Below, in pieces: positions 15,656 through 29,600 of a stretch of 64,000 nt of DNA (within the stretch, counting starts at the first letter, position 1; each line of letters opens with the position of its first letter). Below the pieces are notes generated by a model. That model did not search any database and had not been told where the DNA came from. It saw only the letters and a program-made list of their open reading frames with translations. The stretch comes from Zygnema cylindricum. Lineage: Eukaryota > Streptophyta > Zygnematophyceae > Zygnematales > Zygnemataceae. The translations under genes were made by a program, and so were the position numbers. The DNA lies in NCBI GenBank assembly GCA_037447655.1, contig JBBHKE010002838.1:51939-115938 (forward strand), read 5' to 3'.

Positions 15656-16061
15656 TAGATTAAAGTCATGACAACGGAAAGTAGAGTGGAATTCAAAGTA
15701 AATAAAAACAAGACATTCATTTTATTTATTAGTTTTTTAGGTACACACAGAGTAAAGTACCAATGTAAACGTCTCGAGAGGCTCAAAGAGCCTTTGTGAC
15801 CTTAAGGAACCATTTAGTTATTTTATCGAAGGTAAAGACAAAAGACAATGGACGCAATCCAAAAACAAAGCATATCTCTCACACTAGTTGCTCAAAAAGC
15901 AGAATACCGTAGATGGTTTAAAACAATCTAAATTATAAAAATTTAAACACTTTGTGAAAGTGAAAAATGCACAAAATTCTAGATTTCGGTGTTTATTATA
16001 ATTATATATAGAGATATACTTTATCTTGTCGGATTAAGCTTCTAGTAGTGATAAAATTGCA
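15656..16061 (-). repeat. Degenerate LTR (5' LTR of - strand copia element)
   Basis: Partner of the repeat at 12350-12620. It is longer because of internal insertions. The outer end meets CT-rich DNA at 16062, continuing the tract broken at 12350. Confidence 0.7.
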
Positions 16062-17382
16062 ACACTCTCTCCCTCTCTCTCTCTCTTCCTCTCCTTCTCC
16101 CTGTCCCCTCTCCCCTCCTCCCCTTCTCCCCCTCTCTACCTCTCCTCATCTTTCCCTCTCCTTTTTTTCCAATTTTCGCCTCTCCCCCTCTCACCCTCTC
16201 CCCCTCCTCCCTTTCGCCCCGCTTCCCCTCTCCCTGGCTCCTTCATCTTCCCCTCTCTCTCTGTCCTTCTCTCCTTGACCCTCTCGTTGTGTCTCTTTTT
16301 CTCCTCTCCACCTTTCACCCTCTCCCCCTCTTTCCCTCTTCCCAAACCAATCATTTGGATTTTCCTTTCCTTCTCTCTCCTACTAACCACTCACCCTCTC
16401 TCCCGCAGCATGTTCATTATCTCCCTTGCTGTACGATTTTCTCAATTTTGACCTATCATCCCCTCTTTCCCTCCTATTTTTATTTTGCCTGGTTTTCTAC
16501 TAGACTCTCTTCCTCCCTCGGGCTCTCTTTTTTTCCTCTCTCCCACCCAACAGCTGTGGTTTCCCCTTTTTCTCGCGAGCCACACTTTCCCCCTAACTTC
16601 CTCAACATCTTTCTAATAGGTCCCCTCACTCCGCTACTCAGTCTTTTTTTTTCCCTCACGTGTGGGCCCCTTAATTTGTAGTAGAGGAAAAAAGGGAACA
16701 AAGAAGCATAAGAGTGATAGAGGGAGAGAATGAGAGAGAGGATCTCTTTAATCAAACATCAGGACATCTGACAAAAAAACATTTTATTTCGTTTGTATTT
16801 GTGGAAATTAATAAAAAATGAGTGCTTTTTTCGCTCTGAAAATAAGAACGCCAACATGATTTACAACCGTCATGTTTGCTTCCGTTTTTTTTTTGTGGTC
16901 TACCACCTCACGTCAATGAAAAATTTAACTGGTTTACGCACTATCCAATCTAAAATATATTTGTTTGGCCTCAAGCAAGGCAGACATAAAAAAAAGTTGT
17001 TTTTGTGCCACCGATATTCTGGACACTATTTTGGTCACATGCACTCTACTTATGTCGATGATGCCAGATACAAGGAGATGTTTGATATGTTAAATTAAGC
17101 ATGTAGTTGCACGCCTCAATTTATATCTCAATGGCTGGTAACAAATTCCATCAAAACATGTACTTCCAACTTACTCGTGGAATAAAAACTTGTCAAAATT
17201 CGTACAGAATCGACCATACTTCAATTGCTAACCTTTGGTGAATTTTGAATGTTATAATATTTTGGTGTTTTGTCAAACAACGTTATGTCATCAGGAAAAA
17301 TGGAAAGGCATTAATAAACATATCATGTGTGTCTTACCAACATATGTAGACAAACGTTTAATTGTACAGATTTTTGAAATTT

Positions 17383-17600
17383 TCAAGGAAAAAAAGGTCT
17401 AGTGTTAACTATACCGTGAATATTAATAGAGGAAAATTGTTTATTAGCGTGGGGTTTATCTACTGCCGTAAATCTGATTAAATCTAAAATGATATGGCTA
17501 ATTACATACCGTTTAGGTGGTGGAGGGGGTGGTGGGGGAGAGCGTCGTTGACGAGGAGGTGGTGGAGGACGTGGTGGAGGAGGATTTGGGGAAGGAGTCA
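17383..17600 (-). CDS. Proline-rich linker exon L10, possibly terminal exon
   Basis: After an AACAG acceptor the phase-1 frame gives VTPSPNPPPPRPPPPPRQ, then RSPPPPPPPPK. Unlike all the others, the copy does not end in AAAG/GTGTT. The two candidate donors (GTATGT after 17510, GTAATT after 17506) give phase 2 or phase 0. Reading on without splicing gives about 44 further codons and a TGA at 17383. It is either the last exon of the gene or a decayed copy. The unspliced tail (YVISHIILDLIRF...) has no known motif. Confidence 0.5.
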
Positions 17601-20600
17601 CTGTTCGCGTCCCCATAGGGCAACATCATTTTCCCAACACGTGCCCCAACTTGAGTGTTTTCAAGAATTTACAAAATAACATAGAATTGTGAGATAGAAA
17701 CTCCTACGCTAGTTTGAGCATAAGTTATATAAAATTCGTTTGTTTGTTTGACAGTTTAGTGCAATAAAAAAAATCGAGAATTGGTGATATTGCTTACACT
17801 TGTTTTCTACAAAATCAAACTGTCATCAGTTTTAGTAAAACCAAGTTGTTTTTAAGTCCTAAAATATGATAGGGTCGCTAACACAAACAGTGTGCGCAAA
17901 AACAATAATTATTAGCAAGTTGAAGCAAATCACCACAATCACCACATAAACATTTATCATAAAGCACAAGGGGTAAAAAAACATTAATATATTAACCGAA
18001 GTCTTCTTCAAAATTCTGCTACTGCACAATGTTTCCTACGCAGATAGAATCAACTAACTGTACAAAATATAACCGCTATACCGGACATTCTTCACTACTC
18101 ACAACAGACACAAACACTGAACACAAAACTACTGAACAAACACGTCGTCGCCTATACGACATAACTCCCCGAAACATACTGATTATAAATTTACCATGCT
18201 TTGACTATGTTTTTCTATAGGTTGTTTTGGCGAGAAGTGCAAAAAATGCTTTTTCTTTCAGGTAGAGAATTAGCTGGAAATCACCAAAATACTTCTGATT
18301 ATAACGATAAAAAAGTAGTTGTTTTATTCCTCTTCCTATCAATGTTACGCGTTAAGAGTTGGGAAAGGTAGAAAATAGGAAAAATGGAGAGGACGAGAGG
18401 TGTTGTGGGTTTTCATGGCCTCAAACCAGGTAACAATGTCATGTGTGTCTTACCGACATATGAAGACAAACTGTTTTGGTACAGATTTGTGAAGTTGTCA
18501 AAGACAAAAAAGTTTAGTGCTAATTTCACCGTGAATGATTCTAGAGAAAAGAAATTGTCGTATTAATGCCATGAATCTGATTATATAAAGTTTAAAGAAT
18601 TGATGTTGAGGAAAAGAATAGGTGCTATTACCGTTATTTTTTGGTTATAGGGCAACTGAAACATGCATCAAATTAGTGGTATTAAGGCTAGGTGCGATTC
18701 CCGAGTGGTAAAAAAGCAAATTATCTTATCAAAGAAATTTTTTGACTAGATATTAAATAACAGAATCATACGTCTTAGAGCCAAAACCAGTGGCTAGGCT
18801 CATGTTTTCGCATCAGCCTTCTGAAGGAAAAAGATTCATGAAACACTATGCAAAAGAAGAAGAAATGAATATGATGACTTGGTCACATAATCGAGATGCA
18901 CTCAAGATTTAATTAGTTACAAGATGGTAGGCATGATACACTCATGGTTTCCATGGCAAATAAGAGGCAATCGAACACCTTTGGGAGGTGGTGGGAATTT
19001 TTTTCCTTTAGGCGGGGGAGGCGATTCGCGTAATCCTGTTTACGTCCCAACAGGGCAACATCATTTTCCCAACATGAGTGTCCCCACATGAGTGTTTTTG
19101 AGCATTTATAAAGTAGCTCAGAGTTGTGGGATTTAAACTCCTAGGTCAGTCTGCAATGTTTTTTCCACATTAAGTTTTCTTCTTCTTTGTTGTAATGCAA
19201 GCAAAAAAAATGAGAATTGGTGTTTTTGCTTACATTTGTTTTCTACAAAAATCAAACTGTCATCTTTTTAGTTAAACTAAGTTGTTTTTACGTCCTTAAA
19301 TTTGATAGGGTCGGTAACACAAAGAGTGCGCAGCAACAACAAAAAATTGCTAGCGGAAGCAAATCACTACACAAATATTTACGAGAAATTGCACAAGGAA
19401 AAGGCCAGCATCAATATGCTACCCGAAGTCTTCCTCAGAATTCTGCTACTACACAATGCGTCCTACACGAAAAGAATCAGCTCACTACCTGTAGAAGACA
19501 TAACCGCTGTGCCGGACGTTCTCCAGTACTCACAACAGACACAAACACCGAACAAAAACTACGGGACAAACAAGTCGACTCCTATAAGAGATAATTAACG
19601 GAAACATAATGAATACAAACTTACCAGGCTCCGATTATGAGTTTCTAAATGTTTGAGATTGTTGGTGAGAGAAATGCAAAAATTGATTTTTGCGTGGGGT
19701 AGAAATTTCGGAGACAAATCACCAAAATACTTTGAATTATCAAGAATTACAAAAAAATAACTGTTGCATTCCTCTTCCCATCAATGTTACGCGTTGAGAA
19801 ATGGGAAAGGAAGAAAATAGGGAAAAAGGACAGGGGAGAGGTGTTGTGGGTTCCCTACTTTCATCTGCCCCTTTTCTCTCCTTTTAAGCTATACCCACTA
19901 AAATTAAAATATCCCTAGTTGTCTCCCTCCTTCTCCCCTATCTACCCTTTACTCCACTAACCGTCTTCCACTTCCACACATGACAAATCTCTCTCTCTTC
20001 TAGCTAGTCCTTGCCCCACTCTCCGGGTCGTTATATTTGCCTGCCCCTTCCTCGTTGTCCTCCCTCCCTTTCCCATTGCCCCCGTTTTATCCTTCTAGCT
20101 GCTTCCTCCTTCCCTTTGCTACCCTTCTGCCACTGCCTTCGCTCTTCCCTTCCCCTTCTCTTTTTTACTGGCCCATAACCCTCTAGCCCCTCTTTTCCTC
20201 TCCCTCTCACCTGTTGCTCATTGCCCTTTCGATGCTAGCCCCATATTCCTCTCTCTCGCTTGTGTTGTCCATTCCCTCCTACCAACCCGTCTCCCTCTCT
20301 TGCGCTACTTGTTCATCCTCTCTCCTACCGTTTCACTTTTGGCCCATCTTCCTTTCTCCCCCTCTTTAGTTGTGCTTTACTCCACTCTCCTACTGGACCC
20401 TCTCCCTTTCTCTTGCTCTCCCCACTACTTCTCTCCCTACTAACAACTACGATGTTTCAATCCATTTTTTTTTCTGGTATACTTTCTTGGCCGCAGAGCA
20501 AGTAAGAATGTCAGGTGTGTCTTACCAACATATGAAGACATACTGTCTTGTCCAGATTTGTGAGGTTGTCACAGACAAAAAGGTTTAGTGTTAATTTATC

Positions 20601-23600
20601 CGTGAATAGCTTTTAGAGAAAAGAAATTATGGTCGGGGTGTCTATGTTAGTGCCGTAGATCTGATTCAGTTTATAAGGTTGTGACTAATTTTGTATTGTT
20701 TAAAGAACTAGCGTTGAGGAAAAAAATAGGTGTTATTATCATTATTTTCTGTTTAAAGGGATAGCATAAACATGCATAAAATTAGTGGTATTAACGCTAA
20801 GAACGATTCCAGATCGGTCAAAAGCAAATTATCTTATTAAAGAAGATTTAACTCGATATTTCATAACATAATCGTAAGTTTAAAAGCCAAAACCAGTGGC
20901 TGGGCTCATTGATTCCAATCAACCTTTTGAAGGAAAGAGATTCATTAGAAACCTACAGCAAACAATACGATGACATGGCCATATAATCGAGATGCACTCA
21001 GGTTTTTATTAGTTACAAGATGGTAGGCATGATATGTTTGACACTTATTGTTCCCATGGCAGATAAAAGGCAATCAAACACCTTTGGGAGGCGGTGAGGA
21101 AGTTTTTCCTTTAGGTGGGGGAGGCGATTGGCGTGATCCTGTTTACGTCCCAACAGGGCAACATCAATTTCCCAGCACCAGTGCCCCAGCATGAGTGATT
21201 TCGAGCATTTACAAAGTAGCTCAGAGTTATGGGATATAAACTTCTAAGCTAGTCTGCAATGATTTTTTCACATTAAGTTTTCTTTTTCTTTGTTGTAATG
21301 CAAGCAGAAAAACCGAGAATTGGTGATATTGCTTGCATTTGTTTTCTACAAAAATCAAACTGTCATCCGTTTTAGTAAAAAAAAGTTATTTTTAAGTCCT
21401 AAAATTCGATAGGGTCGCTAACACAAACTGGGTGCGCAACAACAACAAAAACTTGCAAGCGGAAGCAAATCACCACATAAACGTTTACCATAAAATACCC
21501 AAAGGGTAGGGCAGCATCACTATAGTACCCGAAGTATTCCTCAGAATTCTGCCACTACACAATGCGTCCTATACAAAAAGAATCAACTCGCTAACTATAG
21601 AAGACATAACCGCTTTGCCGGACGTTCTCCAGTACACAAAAGAGACTCAAACACCGAACACAAAACTACGGGACCAACAAGTCAACGCCTATAAGACATA
21701 ATTAACGGAAACATAATGATTAAAAACATATGATGCTTCGATTATGTGTAACTGTTTGAGATTTTTGGTGAGGAAATGCAAAAAATGCTTTCTTTGTTTG
21801 GTAAAAAATCCACTGCAAAATCACCAAAATACTTCCAATTATCAAACATTACTAAAAAATAACTGTTGTATTCCTCTTCCAATCAACGTTACGCGTCGAG
21901 AGATGGAAAAAGTAGAAAATAGGGAAAAAGGACAGGGGGGAGGTGTTGTGGGTTCCCTCGCACAAACCACCACCCCTCTTCCTCTCCTTCTATGGCTAAC
22001 TTATTTCTCGCCTGTGACCGTCTCTCCATCTCTCCTTGTGAACCATTTTCGTCTATTCCCATTATTTTCCTCTGTCCCCTTTCTTCCCTTTCAAGCTACA
22101 TCGACTAAAATTTTAAAATATATCCCTAGTTGTCTCCCTTTTGCTCCCCTATCTACCCTTTACTCCACTAACCCTCTTCCACTTCCATACATGCCCAATT
22201 TCTCTCTCTTCTAGTTAGTCCTTGCCCAACTCTCCGGGTCGCCTATATTTGCCTGCCCCTTACGTCTTGTCCTTCCTCCCTTTTTCCGTTGCCCCTTCGA
22301 TCTCCTTCTAGCTGTTTACTCCTTTCCTCTCCTACTCTTCTACCACTCCCTTCACTCTTCCTGTACCCTTTTCTTCTAGTGGCCAATAACCTCCTAGCCC
22401 CTCTTATCCTCTCTCTCTCACCTGCTGCTTGTTGCCCTTTCGATGCTGGCCCCAGCTTCCCCACTCTCTCGATTCTGTTGTCCATTCCCCCATTTTCCTA
22501 CTAACCCCTCTCTCTCTCCTACTGCTTGTTCATCCTCTCTCCTGCCGTTTTACTTTTGGCGCATCTTCCTTTCTTCTCCTCATTTGTTGTGCTTTGCGCC
22601 ACTCTCCTACTGGACCCTCTCTCTTTCTCCTGCTCTACCCTTTACTTCTCTCCCAACCAACAGCTACTATGTTTCATTCTATTTTTTTTTTTTTACTTCC
22701 AATTATCAAAACTTACAAAAAAAATCCTGTTATATTCCTCTTCCCATCGATGTTACGCGTCAAGAGATGGGAAAGGTAGAAAATAAGTAAAAAAAACAGG
22801 GCGAGAGGTGTTGTAGGTTCCCTTTCACCACCACTACCCCTCTTCTTCTCTTTCTCTCGCTAACTTATTTTTCGCCAGTAACCGTCTCTCCATCTCTCCT
22901 TCTAGACCATTTTCCTATATTCCCATTATTTTCCTCTGTCCCATTTTTAAGCTACACCATCTAGAATTCTAAAAAAATATCGCTGGTCGTCTCCCTCCCG
23001 CTCCTATATCTACCCCTTACTGCACTAACCCTCTTACAATTCCATACATGCCCGGCTTCTCTCTCGTCTAGCTAGTCTTTGCCCTACTCTCTGGACCGCC
23101 TATAATGCCTGCCCTTTCCCTCTGTCTTTCCCACCCTTTTCCCGTTGCCCCCACTTTCTCCCTCAAGCCGCCTCCTCTTCCTCTCCCATACTGCCCCTTT
23201 TACCACTCCCTCCGCTCTTTTACTGCCCTTCTCTTAGAATGGCATCTTTCACTCTAACCCTCTAGCTCCTCTTCTCCTCTCTCTCTCACCTACAGCTCGT
23301 TGCCCTCTGGAAAGTGGCCCTATCTTCTCCCCTCTTGTTCATTCTTCTCTTCTACTACTAATCGTTCTCCCTCTCTCCTGCTGCTTGTTCATCCTCTCTC
23401 CTGCCATTTCACTTTTGGCCTATCTTCCTCACTCCCCTACTTTTGTTCTACTTTACCCCACTCTCCTACTGGACCCTGTCCCTTTCTCCTATTCTCTCTC
23501 CTCTCTACTTCTCTGCCCTCTACTTCTCTCCCCTCTACTTCCCTCCCAACCTACAGCTACGGTGTTCACTCTTTCACGTTGGCCACCCTCTCCCTCTCAC

Positions 23601-26600
23601 CCTCTCCAAATCTCTCTAATAGCACCTTTTCGATCAAAAACCAATATAAAAGTAATAGAGAGAGAGAGTGAGAGAGAACTTCTCTTCAATCAAACGTTAC
23701 TACCGTTTGACAAAAAATAATTTCTTTTTGTTTGTACAAGTGGGAACCACAAAAAAAAGTGGGCCAAAAGTTTTTTTACTTTAGTGTTCTTAAACAAGCA
23801 TGTTTTTCTGTTTTCGCATGCATAAACAATCATCGCCCCATCATATTTGAAAAACGTCCAAACTCCAACATGATTCACAACCGTGATACAACGACTTAGG
23901 ATGAAAGAACATGTTTCAATTCCATTTTTTTTTGGTCCCCGAGTTCACGTTGTCTAAAGGTTTTCATTGTACAATATTTTCTTGGCCTCAAATCAAGTAA
24001 CAACGTCATGTGTATCTAACCAACATATGAAGACAAACTGTTAATGCACAGATCTGTGAAGTTTGTCTGAGACATAAAGGTTCGGTGTTAATTTCACCGT
24101 AATTAGCTTCTAAAGAAAATAAATTACTGTTGTGGTGTCTATATTAGTACCATAAATCTGAATCACTTTCAAATAATATGACTAATTTTATAGCGTTTAA
24201 AGAATTAACGTTGAAAAAAAGAATAGGTGTTATTACCATTATTTTGTGCTTATAGGGCAAAATTAATAGGCATCAAGTAAATGGTTTAACTCTGAAAACG
24301 ATTCCCTATTTGTCAAAAACAAATTATCTTATCAATGACATTTTTGAATTGATATTAAATAGCAAAATCATAAGTTTTAGAGCCAAAACCAGTGGCTAGG
24401 CTCATGTTTTCCTATCAGCCTGTTGAAGGAAAGAGATTTATAAAACCCTACTGGAAAAGAAGAAAAAATGAATACAATGACGTGGCCACATGACCGAAAT
24501 GCACTTAGGTTTTTCTTAATTATAAGACGGTAGGCATGATATGTTTGACACTTATGGTTCCCATGGCAAATAAGAGGCAATCAAACACCTTTGGGAGGCG
24601 GTGGGGAATTTATTTTTTTGGCTGGTGGGGGAGGCGGTCGGCGTGGCGTAGATCCTGTTCACGTCACAGTGCAACATCATTTGCCCAACACGAGTGCCCC
24701 AACATGAGAATTTTTGACCACTTACAAAATAACTCAAAGTTATGAGATATAAACTTCAATGTTAGTCTGCAATGATTTTTTCACAGGAAGCTTTCTTCTA
24801 CTTTGTTGTAATGCAAGCAGAAAAATCAAGAATTGGTGATATTGCTTGCACTTATTTTCTACAAAAATTAGTTTGCCGTCGATTTTACTAAAGCCAAGCT
24901 GAGTTGCTTTTAAGTCCTGAATATTGATATGGTTGCTTACTCAAACAGCGTGCTCAACAACAACAAAAATATACAAGCGGAAGCAACCTCCACATAAACA
25001 TTTACCATAAATTGCACAAGGGGTAGACCAACATGAACATATTACGCGAAGTCTTCCCCATAATTCGGCTTCTACACAATGCTTCCTACACATATAGAAA
25101 TAATTTATTAACTGTACAAGACATAACCGCTGTATCAGACGTTCTTCACTACTCACAACAACACAAACATCGAGCACAAAACTACGAGACAAACACGTCG
25201 ACGTCTATAAGACATAATTCACAGAAACATAATGATTATAAACTTACCATGCTTTGATTATGTGTTTCTACCTGTTTTATGAGAGAAGTGCAAAAAATGC
25301 TTTTTTCTTCAGGTAGAAATTAAACCGGAAATATACCAAACTACATCCAGTTATCAAACATTACAAAAAAAAAACTGTTGTATTCCTTTTTTATGAATGT
25401 TACGCGTCGAGAGATGGGAAAGGTAGAAAATAGGGGAAAAAGACAAGGCGGGAGGTGCTCTATGTTCCCTTTCACCACCACTACCCCTCTTCTTTTCTTT
25501 CTCTCGCTAACTTGTTTCTCGCCTGTAACTGTCTCTTCATCTCTCCATCTCGACCATATTCTCTTTTTCCCATTATCAGCTTTCAAGCTACACCCACCAA
25601 AACTTTAAAAAATACCGCTGGTCGTCTCCCTCCCTCTCCTCTATCTACCCCTTACTCTACTAACCCTCTTCTACTTCCACACATGCCGAACTCTTCTCTC
25701 GTCTAGCTAGTCTTTGCCCTAGTTTCTGGAACGCCTCTATTCGCCTGCCTTTTCCCCGCGTCCTTCTCACCCTTTTCCCGTTGCCCCCACTTTCTCCCTC
25801 AAGCCGCATCCTCTTCCTCTCCCCTACTACCCCTTTTACCACTCCCTCCGCTCTTCTTTTGCCCTTCTCTTACAACGGTACCTTTCACTCTAACCCTCTT
25901 CTCCACTCTCTCTCACCTATTGCTTGTTGCCCTCTCGATGCTGGGCCCATTTCACCCCTCTTGTCCATTCCTCCCTTTTACTACTTACCGCTTTCCCTCT
26001 CTCCTGCTGCTTTTTCATCCTCACTGCTGCTTCCCCACTTTTGTTCTTCTTTACCCCACTTTTGTTCTTCTTTACCCCACTCTCCTACTGGACCCTGTCC
26101 CTTTCTCCTATTCTCTCTCCTCTCTACTTCTCTGCCCTTTACTTCTATCCCCTCTACTTCTCTCCCAACCGACAGCTACGGTGTTCAATCTTTCTCGTTG
26201 GCCACCCTCTCCCTCTCACCCTCTCCAAATTTCTCCAATAGCACCTTTTTGATGAAAAACCAGTATAGTAGTGACAGGGAGAGAGATTGAACGGGAAGTT
26301 CTCTGCAATGAAACGTTACTACCGTTTGACAAAATATAATTTCTTTTTGTTTGTACACGCGCCGTCATGTTTGTAAAACGTCCAAACTCCAACATTATTC
26401 ACAACCGTGATACAACGACTTTGGATGAAAGAACATGTTTCAATTCAGTTTTTTTTTGGTTCTCGAGTTCACGTTGTCTAAAGGTTTTCATTGTACAATA
26501 TTTTCTTGGCCTCAAATCAAGTAACAACGTCATGTATGTCTTACCAACATATGAAGACAAAATGTTACTGTATAGAATTGTGAAGTTGTCTGGGAAAAAA

Positions 26601-29600
26601 AGGTTTGGTGTTAATTTCACCGTAATTAGCTTCTAAAGAAAAGAAATTACTGTTGTGGTGTCTATATTATTGCCACAAATATGAATCACTTTAATAGAAT
26701 GTGGCTATTTCTATATCGTTTAAAGAATTGACGTTGAAGAAAAGATTAGGCCTATTAGTTACCGTTAATAGGCATGAAATTAGTGCTATTAACGCTAAAA
26801 ACGATTCCCTATTTGTCAAAAACAAATTATCTTATGAATGGCATTTTTGAATAGATATTAAATAACAAAATCGTATGGTTTGAAGCCAAAACCAGTGGCT
26901 AGGCTCATGTTTTCCTATCAGCCTATTGAAGGAAAGAGATTTATAGAACTCTACTGGAAAAGAAGAAGAAATGATTACAATGACGTGGCCACATAACCGG
27001 AATGCACTTAGGTTTTTCTTAATTACAAGACGGTAGGCATGATATGTTTGACACTTATGGTTCCCATGGCACATAAGAGGCAATCAAACACCTTTGGGAG
27101 GTGGTGGGGAAATTTTTCTTTTGGCTGGTTGGGGAGGCGGTCGGCGTGGCGTAGATCCTGTTCACGTCCCAACAGTACAACATCATTTGCCCAACACGAG
27201 TGCCCCAACATGAGAATTTTTGACCACTTACATAATAATTCAAAGTTATGAGATCTAAACTTCGATGTTAGTCTGCAATGATTTTTTCTCAAGAAGCTTT
27301 CTTCTACTTTGTTGTAATGCAAGCAGAAAAATCAAGAATTGGTGATATTGCTTGCACTTATTTTCTACAAAAATCGATTTTACTAAAACCAAGCTGAGTT
27401 GCTTTTAAGTCCTAAACATTGATATGGTTGCTTACTCAAACATGAGTAAGCAACCACCACATATACATATACCATAAATTGCACAAGGGGTAGACCAACA
27501 TCAATATATTACGCGAAGTCTTCCCCATAATTCGGCTTCTACACAATGCTTCCTACACATATAGAAATAATTTATTAACTGTACAAGACATAACCGCTGT
27601 ATCGTACGTTCTCCACTACTCACAACACAAACATCGAACACAAAACTACGAGACAAACACGTCGACGTCTATAAGACACAATTCACAGAAACATAATGAT
27701 TATAAACTTATCATGCTTCGATTATTTGTTTCTACCTGTTGTTTGAGATTTTTGTGAGAAGTGCAAAAAATGCTTTTTTCTTCAGGTAGAAAATAAGCCG
27801 GAAATATACCAAAATACATCCAGTTATCAAACATTACAAAAAGAAACCTGTTGTATTCCTCTTCCCATCAATGTTACGCGTCGAGAGATGGGGAAGGTAG
27901 AAAATAGGGGAAAAGGACAAGGCGGCAGGTGTTCCCTTTCGCCACTACTACCCCTCTATTTTTCTTTCTCTCGCTGAATTATTTCTCGCCTGTTTCTTCA
28001 TCTCTCCATCTAGACCATTTTTTTTTCTTCTATTCCCATTATTTTCCTCTGTCCCTTTTTTCCCTTTCAAGCTACACCCACTAAAATTTAAAAAAATATC
28101 ACTGGTCGTCTCCCTCTTCCTCCCCTATATACCCTTTACTCCTCTAACCCTCTTCAACCTCCACACATGCCCAACTTCTCTCTCTACTAGCTAGTACTCT
28201 TCGGACCGCCTCTAGTCGCCTGCCTCTTCCCCCATGTTCTCCCTACCTTTACCCGTTGCCCCCTCTTTCTCCCTCTAGCCGCCTCCTCCTCTCCTTTGCT
28301 GCCACTTCTACCACTCCCTCCGCTCTTCCCTTCCCCTTCACTTCAACTGTCCCCTTTCACTCTAACCCTCTTCTCCTCTCTCTCTCACCTGCTGCTCGTT
28401 GCCCTCTCAGTGTTGGCCCCATCTTCCCCCCTCTCGCTTTTGTTGTCCATTCCCCTATTCTCCTACTGACCCCCCCTCTCTCCCTCTGCTTGTTCATCCT
28501 CTCTCTTGCTGTTTCAGTTTTGGCACATCTTCCTTTCTCTTCCTCTTTTGTTGTGCTTTACCCCACTCTTTTACTAAACCCTCGACCCTCTCCTTTTCTC
28601 CTGCTCTCCCCTCTACTTCTCTCCCAACCAAAAACTACGGTGTTCCCTCTTTCTCTCTGGCCACCCTCTCCAAATCTCTCCAATAGCACCTTTTCCATCA
28701 AAGACCAGTACAAGAGTGATAGAGGGAGAGAGTGAGAGGGAACTTCTCTTCAACCAAACCTTACTACCGTTTGACAAAATATAATTTCTTTTCGTTTGTA
28801 CACATGGGAATCACAAAAACAAGAGGGCCAAAAGATTGTTTTGCTTTAGTGTACTTAAACAAGCATACATTTTCGGTTTCGTATACGTAAACAATCATCG
28901 CGACATCATATTTGCAAGAAGTCCAAACTCCAATGACTTACAATGAAGGAATATGTCTCAATCCCATTTTCTGGTTCCTCCAGTTCACGTTAGCTGACGG
29001 TCTTAATTGTACAATATTTTTTTGGCCTCAAACCAAGTAACAATGTCGTGTGCGTCTTACCAACACATGAAGACAAACAGTACAATATTTTCTTGACCTC
29101 AAACCAAGTAGCAAGTCCATGTGTGTCTTACCAACCTATGAAGACGAACTGTTTTTGTACAGATTTGTGAAATTGATTAGTGTTAATTCCACCGTGAATA
29201 GCTTTTTGAGAAAAGATTTTACTGTTGTGGTATCTTTATTAGTGCTATATATCCGGTTCAATTTAAAAGGATGTGGCTAGTTTTACATCGAGCAAAGAAT
29301 TGACGTTGAGGGAAAAATAGGTGTTATTACCTTTATTTTGTGCTTATACGGTTAAATAAACAGGCATCAAATTAGTGGTATTAACGCTAAGAACAATTCC
29401 CGATTTGTCAAAAACAGATTATCTTATCTAAGAATTTTTTTGACTAGATATTATATAACAGTATCGTATGTTTTAGGGCTAAAGCCAATGGTTGGGCTCC
29501 TGTTTTCCCATCAGCATTTTGAGGAAAGAGATTCATAGAACCCTACTGCATAAAAATAAAAAATGAATACAATGACATGGTCACATAATCAATATGCACT

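Larger units (their letters stand above)
12350..16061 (-). mobile_element. Degenerate Ty1/copia LTR retrotransposon, inactive
   Basis: Read on the - strand, an LTR (16061-15656) is followed by gag-like frames (about 15.6-15.05 kb), a basic segment CPVSKRKNDRQGRP (about 15.0 kb) and a protease-like SWIVNSSPFYHFSS (normally WIVDSGAS.HF; 14.6 kb). Then come RT (14.0-13.5 kb), RNase H (13.3-12.63 kb) and the second LTR. The integrase is largely missing. Many stops and frameshifts are present. It sits inside a CT-rich tract, so the target duplication cannot be resolved. Confidence 0.82.

Noticed and set aside
19302-19598. 98-codon + strand frame in an L module, with variants at 25033-25257 and 18029-18220
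   Set aside because: Equivalent positions in sister modules carry frame breaks at different points, so it is repeated intron sequence rather than a conserved coding exon.
25781-26290. 169-codon + strand frame and similar Ser/Pro/Leu frames at 20.3, 22.4, 23.3 and 28.3 kb
   Set aside because: Same CT-rich blocks of the L modules. Overlapping frames are equally open and none is conserved.
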